Source of the DNA: Pseudomonas fluorescens
GTDB taxonomy: Bacteria > Pseudomonadota > Gammaproteobacteria > Pseudomonadales > Pseudomonadaceae
Length of the DNA stretch: 64,000 nucleotides
Assembly (NCBI RefSeq): GCF_001648775.1
Contig: NZ_LVEJ01000033.1
Location: 50,917-114,916 of the forward strand
Direction of reading: 5' to 3'
A model generated the notes under the pieces. The model searched no databases. It saw only the letters and a program-made list of their open reading frames with translations, and was not told where the DNA came from. The position numbers were made by a program, and so were the translations under genes. Below, piece after piece: positions 46,230 through 58,200 of the stretch (the stretch's first letter is position 1; the number at the start of each line of letters is the position of its first letter).

Positions 46230-49200
46230 TTACAGCGTCAGTTGCCCGCGCTCCTCCTCGGTCAACTGCTGTTTCGCCTGTTCATCCAGCGTCCCGGCGC
46301 CCAACACCTGCACCGGGCTGTTCGGGTTGTAGCCCGCCGCAGGTGCGCGGCTGGCGCCATCACGTGAAGGCGCGAGCTGTTCGTTGCCAAAGCTCAACAC
46401 CTGCACGGTGAACACCGAAGCCTGATTCTGTCGCGAAGCCGCTTGCTGCTGACGCACGACGTCCTCTGCTGCTTGCGTCGCCGACGATGCGGCGGAACTG
46501 GCCGAAGTGATCGCGCCGGTATTTACCGCCGACACCACCGGCACACCGGTCGCCTTGCCTTGCACCGAAATGTTGGCGGCATTGACCACCGTCAGCGCGG
46601 CGATGTTGACGTTGCCCGAGACACGAATCCCTGCCTCGCCGGCATCGATGGTGCCCAGCGGCGCGATCAGGTCGATGTCGCCCGGCGCCACTTCGGCGAT
46701 CGGGTTGAGCGTGGCGATACCGGCGCCGGTGCTCGGCACCGATGGCGACAGTGTGACGTTGCCCCAGGTGTCGTAAACCCGTTTCGGCGGGGTGTAGACC
46801 ACGGTGGTTTTCGAGCCGCGACCGGCGTTGATATCGCCCTCGGCCGACCAGCCGAGAATCGAGCCGCCGAAGGTGGTCATGATCCGGCTCTGGCCGAGCA
46901 AAATGCTGCCCTGCGAATAGAGCTGAATGTTGCCCGAGCCCTGAGTGATGATCCCCGCCGTGGACGGCGGTGCCGCGCCTTCGATGCCGAACACCTGACC
47001 GCCGCCCGGGGTGAGCATCTGGATGTCGCCGCCGAACAGGGTCTTGACCCCTGCCCCGCCATACATCGTGATATCGCCGTCGTAACGGATCGGATTGCCC
47101 GCCACATCAGTGGTTGGAAACAGCGCGGCAATGGCATTGCGACCGCGCAGGTAACTGCCCTGACGGGGGCCGTCGACATCGTTGTATTCCAGGCCACCGG
47201 CACGCAACTCGGCGAAATACACCTGCCGCGCGAAAACCGCCTGTGCGCTGCTCGGCAGTGCGGCGTAGAACGCTTGCGCCTGCTCTGCGCTGCCACTGAA
47301 GCCGTAGCCCAAGGTCAGCCAGCTCTGCAATTCGTCGAGGTAAGTCTTGACCACTTTGCCCGGTTGCGCGCTGAGAGAGGCATCCGCACTGGCGACGTTC
47401 TGCGGGTTCAAGTAGCGCGCGATGAACCGTGAATAATCCGGCCCCTGCGCGCCGACGCCCGCCTGCAAGACCACGCTGGCGCCCGTCCGCTGATCACCAG
47501 CCAGCAACGAGCCAAGGCTGGTGATGCTGGCCCGGTCCTCCATGAGGAGGTTGCGCCCGGCATTGACCTCAAGGGTGCCGGGACCGGCGATGTCGAAGCT
47601 GCTGTAGAGAATGTCGCGACCGGCCGACACTTTCGATACATCCCTCGGGTCGTTGTGCACGAACAGGTTGCCGGTAGAGTAGATCGTGTCCTTGCTGGTG
47701 CCGACGCCATCCTTCGGCGAAATCGTCGGTTGGCCCAGATTGGTGCCAGAGGCGACGATATCGCGACCGGCCATCATCCACACCGGCCCTGCCGCTTCGT
47801 ACCAGGTGCGCAGCGAATCGCTCGCCCGCAACGATTCGCCACTGCGGATACCGACCAGGTCACCGGTCAACGCGTAGATTCGCGCCGGGCCCATGACATC
47901 GCTGAGGCCGGCGTACGAGTTACTGCCGAAAGCGAACAAGGGATAACGCAGGTTCGGTTCAGCCAGCACTCCATCGCTGCCGCTGTTGGAAATAAACGGC
48001 GTTTGCGCCGAGTTGCTGGCATAGCCGTTGAGCGCCGGAGCGAACGGCGTGGCAATCGCCAGTGGACTGGCCCCGGACTGGTTGATCGCATAGCCACCGG
48101 CATAAATCGAATCACCGGCCAGCAGTTCCAGTTGACCCGACGCCGACGGCGCCAACAACAGCGAATAGGCGGTCGCCGGGGCGGTGTTGCCGACGCTGTA
48201 AGCCGCCGACGAACCGGCGTAGATCGAGCCCTGCCCCGCCACTGCGCGCAGAATCGATGGATAGACGAAACGGCTGTCGGTTGGCGAGGTGTTCTGCCCT
48301 TTGAGTGGCCCGTTGGTGTCGGTCTCGGCCAATTGGGTACTCGGGGTGAGATTGCCACCGGCCGAGAACAGATCGATGGCCGTGTGCTCGGTCCACAGCG
48401 AAAAGCCGCTCAAAATCCCGCCCTGGCTGACGTTCCCCGCCTCGTCAAACAGCGGCGTGGCGTTCTGCAAGCGCACCCGGCCCGGGTCCGCTGCGCCGCC
48501 AAGCACCAGATCGCCACGGGTGTTGATGCGCATGCCCGAGTCACCGGGGATCAGTACAAGCCCGCCGGAGGCATTGCTGGTGGTTGCGGTAAACGGATCA
48601 AGCGCACGGGTTTCGCGCGCATCATGCAACACGCTGTTGGCGCCATATTGCAGATTGATCCCGCCCACCGCGCTGCCGCTGACTTGTGCCGCGCCGCGCA
48701 GGTTGATCAACGCGCCTTGCAGATCGTGCTTGGGCGGCGTGATCCCATCGTTGCCGGCGCGCGCTTGCAGGGACGGATTGAGCGTGCCACCGATACGAAT
48801 GTCCATGTCGCCGCCACCGGTCAATTGCAGACTGCCGTCGCTGCCGACACGACCGCTGCTGCCCACCGCCACGATCAACCCCTGACTGCGTGGGTTGGTC
48901 CGCGCATCCCCCATCGGTTTGAGCATGCCGGCGTCCGCACCGGCGCGCAGGCTGATGTTGCCACCGCCCAAGGTACCGAAACCGGTAAAACCCACCAGGT
49001 ACGGCGCCGCGTCCATGTCGGCATCCGGCAGCGGCTGAGTGGCATAACTGCCGAAGTTGATCCACCATGCGGTCGGCACGTCACTGCTGCCATCGCCCTG
49101 GCGCCACAACCAATTGCCCACCGCGACACCTGGCACCTGCTCACGGTAGCCGCCGCTATTCGCGGCCTTGCGCCCGAGGGTGTCACCGGAGACAGAGCCG

Positions 49201-52200
49201 CCGGCATTGACCGTCAGATTGCCACCGAACTGCGGATACCAGGCCTGATAGAGACTGTCGGCGCCACCGTCGACCCATTTTTCAACGTCGCCACCGGCAC
49301 TGCCCAGCACCGAACCGTTATCAGACAGGTGTGCGCGTTTCTGATTGAAGCGCGGATCGACATCGGCCGACTGGGTGCCAGCGGTGTACACACCAAACGG
49401 CGAGGCCATGCTCAAGTTACCGGCGGCGATCAAATCCAGATCACCGGTACCGGTGCGCAAGACGCTGAACATCTGGCTGTGAATACTGGCGCTTTTCGCC
49501 GGATTGCTTTCGACGCACACCTCGGGATAGCTATCGCACAGCGTCAGGTATTCCTCGGGAATCGGCGCGTAATCCTGAAAGCCGAACTGGTTGCCGGGGG
49601 CCCAGGTCCAGCGCGCCATCGGTGCACAGGCACCGGGATCGGTTTCGCAGAGAATCAGGTATTCCTCGGGCACCGGTTCGAAGGCGGGGAAACCATACTG
49701 GTTGGTTTCCGACCACACCGCGCGTGGATTGCCTTCGGTGATCTTCGCCCCGTAATGAGTGTCCGCGAGGCGCAAATTGCCTTCGGTGGTGAGCGGTTTC
49801 ACTGCACGACTATCGGCGGCGGAAAGATCAGCCCCCGCCACCGCGCGGATCGACCATGAAGCACTACCCGACGGCAACATCGGCGCGATTGCCCAGTTGG
49901 CACCCTGGCTGGCGCCATTCAAAGCGCGCAACTCGATGAATGCGACACCGTCAGCGAGCACCACATTGGTCATCGACGGAATCAACGACCCGCGCAACAG
50001 CGCCAGCGAACTGCTCAACATCAAATGCTTGCTGCTGCCGGTGTCGGCATCGAAGGCGCCCGGCAACGGCACACCTTTGGGCCAGTTCATGGCTTGCAAC
50101 GCGGTGTTGCGGTTCAAGCGAATACCCGCACCCAAACGGCTGCTGGCGGGCACGGTCACATCGCTGCTCAACAGCGTCCCGGCGGCGTACAGCAGATTAC
50201 CCGAGGCGTCATGCACCGCCCCCGCCAACACCGTGCCGGCACTGAAGGTATAAGGCGCCGCCAGTTCCACCTGCACCGGCAACAGCGTGCCGCTGACCAG
50301 CGTCGTCGCCTGAATCGGCAGGTCGTAATTGAGGGTCACGCCCGACGGGAATTGCGTACCCGGCGCCAACGTTACCCCGGTCCCCGGTACCACCAGATCA
50401 CCGCCGAACGGCTGTACACCCGGCAACAGCTTCCAGCCAGCATCGTCGACCGTCTCGGGTGGCGGCGCGAAGCCGTCGTTGATGCTGCCGTAGATATCAA
50501 GGTTGCCGCCGGCACGGATCACCAGGCTGGCGGATTCACCGGAACCGTAGACGCCATCGACCTTGCGCGTGTGCGGGTTGAGGCTGGCATAGCGGTAACG
50601 CGACAGGTCGATATCACCCTCCACCACCAGGTCGCCGTCAGCCGTCTTGCTGGCAATCTCGACACCAGGGCGCAGGTGGAAAGCATCGGCGTAAGCCGCA
50701 TTGTTCAGGCCGGCCAGTTTGCGTTGCAACAGATCGGCGTTGTTCAGCGCAGCGTCGACGAACGTGCTGTTGTCGCCGTCGATACGGCTGACCAGGGCCT
50801 GATCAATCACCTGATAAGGCCGGCCGCTGACCGCAAGGTCGACACCATCACGCGCATCATCATAGCGGCGCACACCATTGAGGCCGATGGAACGCGCACC
50901 CTGAATATTCACAGTGCCGCTGGCATCGATGGCGATGTCGCCGGCGCCCAGACGCGGCGCGTTGAGTTCCACGGTGCCGCGCAGCATCTGGTCATGCTGA
51001 CCGGCGAGGAACCCCGGCACCGCATCAGTACCATGGCGCAAGTCGATGCGCGTGCCGGACGCCAGGGTCAAGACACCGGCCCCGGAATTCAGCTCGACCA
51101 TGGCCCGGTTCGGCGCGTCGATGATCTTGCCGTAACTGTCGACGCGCAACACCCGACCATGGGCATCGAGCACGCTGTTGCTGGCCAGGGTCAGGCCGTT
51201 CTGCGCCGACAGCCGAATGCTGCCGACCCGTTCGCCACTGGCATCGATCAAGCCGTTGACTGTCAGGCTGCCATTGTCCACCGAGACATTGACCTCGCCA
51301 GCCTTGAGCCCATCGCCAATCAGCAAATCGCCTTGCTTGAGTTGCAAGCTGCGACTGCCGAACACCTGCCCGGCATTCAGGCGTTGGTTGAGTGCCGCGA
51401 ACTGCGCGCTGGCATCACCGCCCAACTGCTGAGCGCGAATGTCCACGCCCCCAGCCTTGTACGGCACCAGCGTGCCGCCGGCATCGTAATAGCCGCTGCT
51501 GGCGCCGAAAATCTCGCCTTGCAGATCGACGATGCCAGCATCCGCTTCCAAGGCAACGGCGCTGAGGTTGCCGGCCTGATTGTTTTTCGCCGACAGATCA
51601 ATGCGCGACCCGGCGAACTGGCGGATGTTGCCGTTGTTGCTCAACAACGACACGTCGCCGCCCCAGCTGTACTTGCTTACGTCATTGAACGGCAAGGTGC
51701 GTCCGGCCATGTCCAGTTGCGCGCCGCCAGCGAGGGTCAAGTCGTGCTCGGCCTTGGCCGTGAGCTTGCCGCTGGCCAACGCGATGCGGCTGTCGAGCAC
51801 GATGTCGCGGGCTTGCAGATTCAACTCTGCACCGAGGGCATCGGCCACACCCGCAGCACCGGCACCGCTGAGCGTCAGACGATTGCCGGCCTTGAGCAGA
51901 TTGACCGACGCTGCCTCACCGGTCAGCAACGGTGTGTGCAAAGTGAGATTGCCGCCAGTGTAGGCGTAACCCTTGAGCGGGTCGTAAGCGCCCTGCTGTT
52001 GATACACCGCCAGGCTGCCCTTGTGGTTGGCAGTGATGCGTTCGCTGGCGCTGAGGTTGACGTTGGCAAAACCCAGCGCCAGACGATTGTTCTGATCGAG
52101 GCCGTTGGGCTGTGGCATCGGGCCGTAACCCAATTCGATGCGTTGTGCCTGAATATCCAGGGTGCCGCTGCCGGTACCGGCGCCGCCGCTGATCACACTG

Positions 52201-55200
52201 CCGGGGTCCTGAGTGGCACCGTTCCAGATCAGGTTGGCGGTGCGGATCGTCGCGATATCTTCGGCCGTGCCTGCGCCATAAATCGCCGGGGTGGCGAGGA
52301 CGAGGTTTTGCAGCTTGCTCTGACCGGTCTGCGCATCGAAGGTATCGAGGGTCACGCTGCCGTATAGATTGAAAGCATCACGCGTGGTCAGGCTCAGTGT
52401 CTCAAGAGCCGGCGCGCCGAACTGGCGATCACCGCGCAGCAACCGGTCCAGCACATTCTGGTTCAGGGTCAGGCCGGCCGGTACGCGGTTGCCCGCAGCC
52501 GCCAACGCTTCGGCGCTGCCAGCGTTGACCGCGCCCACCGCCAGGGCCAGATGACGCGTGCCGAAACGCACGGCTTCACCCAGTTCGAACTGATTATCCG
52601 TGGCGGCGGTGATGCTGCCGTTTGAGTAGAGCAGCGCCGGGCTGGCGCAAACTGCCGTGGCGCAGGTGCCGATCCGAATGCTGCCGGCACCGGTGAAACC
52701 GCCGCCCGCCTCCGGCGCCAGCACATTGGTCCAGCCGTTCGAGACCACCACCACACTGGACGCGCCCGGCTGATAGATGTACCCGGCCGTCGAGTCATAA
52801 GCGGCGTTGCCACGCCCCAAGGCGTTGATCCCGGCGCCCGCTTCGATGGTGATGCCGCCATTGATCGAGTTGCTGCGCAACAGCACTTCCGGCGCCGACA
52901 GCAACGCCCCGTCACGCAAGACGATGCTGGAGGTGTCACCGATGAAACCAATGATGTTGCCCGCGGTGCTGTAGCTGACAGTAGGCATCGCGCCAAGGGT
53001 CAAACGTCCGGCGTTAAGGTTGTTGAGCGTTTCGGCGTACAGCGAAATACCGTTGAAGCCCTCGGTCGGTGCCTGCCCGCTGCCGAGAATTTCGAAGCTG
53101 CTGCGGGCGTTGCCGCTGCGCACCACGGCCGTGCCGACCAGACCACCGGCCGCGGCACCGAACCGCGCCTGCCCATTGAACTGCAACGCGATGTCCTGCT
53201 CGCCACCGTCAATCAGGCGCAGGTCCAGGGTCTTGCCGTCCTGCGGGGCCAGCGCCCGGGGAACCCCGCGCCGCACGGCATCGCTCTGGATGAATTGGCT
53301 GAGACTGGTTTCGTTGTATTGCGAGTAACCGCGCAACACCTGCGCCGGGGTCAGGATGACCTGTCGAGCGAGGCTGTCGCGCAGGCCAGTGTTGGCAATC
53401 GACATCTGCCCGCTGCCGGTCCACGAACCATTGCGCATCGGCAACACACCCGTGCTGGCGCCCGGCGTGGCCTGACCGTTGACTTCGACCCGGAACGCGC
53501 CGGGCAGCAAGGCAAACGTCGACGGCAACAACGTGTAAGTACCGGCCGCCAAGCCCGGCACTCCGGCGCCGAGGGTGATCTGCTGGCCGATCCGTGGATC
53601 AACCGCGCCTGCCTCGGCCAGCACCGGCGCGTAAGTGCTCTGGTTGCCCGGCACGATCGCGTACACCGGGTTGCTCGCCAGCCCCGGCAGGCTGAAGCTG
53701 CCGTCGATGGCGTTGCGCACCAGCGGATTGAAACGGGCATCGGTGGAACCGCCGCGCCCGGAAATGAAACCGGCGCCACGCAGGTCGCCGCCGCCCGACA
53801 AATCGATGACTGCACCGCTCTGCACATCGATGAATTGGGTGCTCATCGACACGCCGGTCGCTTCCCCGGTGACGCCGTTCAACACCACTGACTTGCCGCC
53901 GTAGCGGTAGTCGATGCCGTCGGTGGTGCCGCCATACGGCATGACCAGCCCGGCACCGCTGACCGACGTCACGCTGCCCGGCAGCAGACGAACCTCACGG
54001 GTGGTGGTCAACAAGTCGTCGCCGAGGACAATCTTGCCCAGCGGTGCACGCAACACGCCGCCCTGTTCGATAGACGCCGCCGAGAACGTCAGCTTGCCGA
54101 ACGCCGAATAAGGCGCCGCAGCCGGCGCCGCGCCGTGGCCGCTGATGCGCAGGGTATGTTCGGCAACCGACTGCGCGCCCTGATAACCCACACGCACTTC
54201 GGCCTGCACATCACTGGCGGGATAAATCTGCGCCGCACGCAGGTTCAAGTCACCCGGTGTCCACAGACGGCTTTTATCCGCGCCATCGGTCGGCGCCAGA
54301 AAGCGCAGATCACCGCTGCTGTCGAGACTCACCTCGGCAAACCCACGGCGGCTGTATTCGGCGGCCGGTGCCTTCAGTTGCAGGATCGAACCCTGTGCCC
54401 CGAACGACAGACCGTTGCCCAGATCCAGCAAGTTGGCCGACGCCGTGAAGCGGGCGTCCGCGAGTTGGCCGGTCGGGCTGTTCGTCAGGCGTGGGCGCAC
54501 GCTGCCGACCACGCTGTAATAGCTGCCGACACCGGACAAGCGCAGATATGGCGCGCTCAGATCGACCCGGGCCGTGTCTTTGCCTGACTCGGCCAGAGAC
54601 AGCGCCCCGGCGTACAGGCTGAGACTTTGCTGCATGTGCAGATTGACGTCACCGTCGAACGACAACAGGCCGTTACTCAACAGGCTCAAGGTGTCGAAGC
54701 CACCGGCCATCAGGCTGTCGGCATGCACCCGGGCCTGACCGTAGCGCAAACCGTCGTCACCCTCGCCCGGGCGCAGGTCGGCGGCCAGCGTCTGCCCGGT
54801 GGATGTCTGGTCGATAATCAACTCGCGTGGCGTGCGCACGTTGTTGGCCGCCGAATCGGCGTACAACGGCGTCTCCAGCGCCACTTCCAGACGACCACCG
54901 GCTGCCCCGACACCGCCCGCTGCCGCACGTAAATCGCCGTCGATAAACAAGCCATTGTAAGAGCCGATGGCGATGCGTCCGCCGTCGGTGGTCACACGCG
55001 TCAGTCCCTGCCCGGCGATGTCCAGCAGCGCCTCGGCGCCAGACGCATCGAGCTGCGCGCCCTGGCGCACCACCACGTAGGCATCGGCGGCCGTGGCCGT
55101 GGCAAGCTTCGCGTCGATCTCGCCACCGAGGATGATGCTGCCGCCCTTGCCGACCTGCCCGTAGGTGCGACCCAAAGCATCCACTGCGGTGTTCGCGCGC

Positions 55201-58200
55201 CCCGCCACATCCAGCCGCGCGTATTCACCGATCCAGATCGAACGGTTGTGTGCGTTCGGCTCGGCCAGTTGATCGGAGGTGGCCGGTTTGATCGCACCGA
55301 ACTGTTGCTGGCGAATATCAATGGTGCCGCCCCAGGCATTGAGTTCACCGTCCACGGTGATCTGCCCGGCGCCGCGCAACTTGATGGTTTGCCCCGGGTC
55401 GACGCTGATGCGCGAACCACGGCCGAGGGTCAGGCTGCTGTTGGCCGCATCGATCAGACTGAGCAGGCTGGCCCCGCCTTGCAGCGTCAGGCTGGCACCG
55501 GCGCGTTGCGTCAGCGCGCCCTGGGTCGGGTTTTCCTGGAACAACCCCGGCGTCCACAGCTCCAGCGCCGCGTGTGGGTCGGCACCGCTGAGCTGATTCG
55601 GCGCGGCGTCGCCAAAACGGTACACCGGCAGACTGACGTCAACGACGCTGCCTTCGGCGACGTCCAGGCCGCTCAAACCGATCAGGTTGTACGCGGAGAA
55701 GCCCTTGTTGAACAGATCGGTGGACAGTCGCAGGGTGTTGTCGGCCAACGCTTTGTCGGTCTGGCCGATCAGGATCTTGTTGGCCTGCACGGTCAAGGTG
55801 CCGCCGCCGGTGACACCGTAGCCACGCAACTCGCCATCGAGGCGCAGGTGCGATTGACCGGGGGCGGAAATTGCGCTGGATTCCACGGTCAGGTCACCGC
55901 CCTTGCCACCGCGGGTCTTGCCGTTGGCGAGGATCGCGCCGCCGGACGACACATCGAGCAGGCTGCCGGCGCCAATATTGATATCGCCGCTGCTGCGGAT
56001 CGACACCCAGCCACCGTTGAGCGAGGCCAGACTGGCGCCATCGTCGGGCTGGGTGCGCAGGTTGCTCCACACGCCGCGCGTATCGAGATGAACGCCTTCA
56101 GCCACGGACACTTGCGTCGGCTTGCCGGTGTTCGCCGTGAGTCGGGTGTCGCTGCTCACGGTGCCGTTGAACTGATTGAGTACGTTGCCCAGACGCAGGC
56201 TGCCGCTGCGCGCGGTCAGGTCAGCGTCGACCTGCACATCCGGCGCATACAGGGTGATGTCGCCAGCGGTATCGACGCTGAGCGCGCCAGCGACGACCAC
56301 CTGATCCCTGGCCGCCACCTTGAGCGCACCGAGACGGAAGCCGTTGAGCTGATCGTTATCGAGAAACAGCTTGCCCTGGCGCGCCGGCGACACGGCGCCG
56401 GCGAGGTCCGGATCAGTGCCGGCAAGTGGCCGTTGACCGCCGATCTGCACCTGATCCAGCAACGGGTTGAGCGCATACAACACGCCGCCCGCGGCCGCCA
56501 CATACGCAGGGTCATAACTGCCGACGATCAATTGCGCGCGGCGCGCCAGCGCGGTCTGACTCTGCGCATAACCATCAAGCACCGGTTTCGGCGCCTGATT
56601 CTGACGCTCGCCCTGATACACCTCGCCGAGCATCTGCCCCTCGAGCACGGCGTTGGCCGTGGCAATCACCAGTTGCCCGGCGTCACGCCCGACGGTGTAA
56701 CCCGACTCGAAACGCGAACGCGGGGCAATCAGCGGATTGTAGAAATAGCGGGTCTGGCCCCAGCGTTCGCTACTGTCCTCGAAACCTTTGTACAGCCCGG
56801 TGTAAAGCAGATCACCCGGCGCACGCGACACTTCATACAGCTTGCCGTCGGCACCGCGCAGCCAGCTCTGGCGGATCTCGCCACTCTGCACGTCCATGGT
56901 GCCGCCGGACAGATTGATCAACGAGCCCTTCTCGGTGACCACATCGTTACCGGCGAAACTCACCGTGCCGCCCTGCGCCATCCACTCGCCGACGCTGTGC
57001 GCCTGGGTGCCGAGATAGCCGCCGACTTCCAGCAATCCGCCGGCCGTGTACCAGCGATCCGTGGCATAGCCGTTGGTGCCGGCCGGCACGTAGACCAGTT
57101 CGCGCACATCGACCCAGATGTCATTGCTGTTGAGCGCGCCTTTGTCGCGGTTGACCGACGCGTCGCGCTGCTCGTTGCCTTGCACGTTGATCTTGATGTT
57201 GTTGTTTTCCATCGCCACTTTGACGCCGAGGGCACCGGAAACATCGATCATTGCCCCATCGCGCACCAGGCTGCGGCGCTGCGCCGTCACCGCCACTTGG
57301 CCACCGGTGGCGAGGGTGATCGAGCCGTTCTGGAACTCGACACTGCCGCCGCTCTGTATCTCGATGCGCGACTGATCGCCGCGAATCCGGTTGTTCGCAG
57401 TGACCGCGCTCAAGGCGGCCTGATGCTGGCTGTCGAGCGCCGTCAGGTCGCTGCTGTCGAGCATGATCGCCGTGGCACTGCCTTGCGCCAGGGTGACACT
57501 GCCGCCGCTGTCGCTCGCGGGGTTGGACAAGTGAATCGTGCCGCGAGACGCCACCGACGTACTGGCGAGCAATACGCCGTTCTGCACGACTTCATGGCCG
57601 GTCAAAGTGATGTCGCCGGTAGATGACTGGATCAAGCCGTTGTTGCTGACCTTGCCGCTGACGTTGCCGGCCTTGAAGCCCGGCGTGACTTCGTTGCCGA
57701 ACGTGGTCGACAGCGCATTGCCCTCGGTGCCCGCCCCTTTGCGGATATAGAAACGATCACCGGCGCCGAGCACGGTCTGGCCCTTGACGGTACTGATGCT
57801 GCCGTCGTTCTGCACTTCGCTGCCGAGCAGCAAGGCATAGCCACCGGCATCGGTCGACGTCGCCGGTTTGTGCGTCGTGATACTCGCACCGCGCTCCACC
57901 AACACCTTGCCGGCGGCATCGGTGAAGGTCGGCTGAGTGGCGCTGCTGTCGAAATACAGGCCACGGTCGCGGAACTGGATATCGGTGATGTTGGCGGCCG
58001 CGGCCACCAGGTTGCGCACATTGACCTGACTGCTGCCACTGAAGACGATGCCGTTGCGGTTGATCAGCATCACCGTGCCGTCACCCTTGATCTGCCCCTG
58101 AATCTGGCTCGCCCGCGCATTCGGATCGTTGACCCGGTTGAGCACCGCCCAGTTCGCCTGCTGGGCAAACTCGACAGTGGTGTTGCGCCCGACGTTGAAG

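Noticed and set aside
47655..57626. Large plus-strand open frames (734-792 residues) inside the exoprotein gene
   Set aside because: They are antisense shadows of the giant exoprotein with Arg/Ala/His/Gln-rich composition and no domain.
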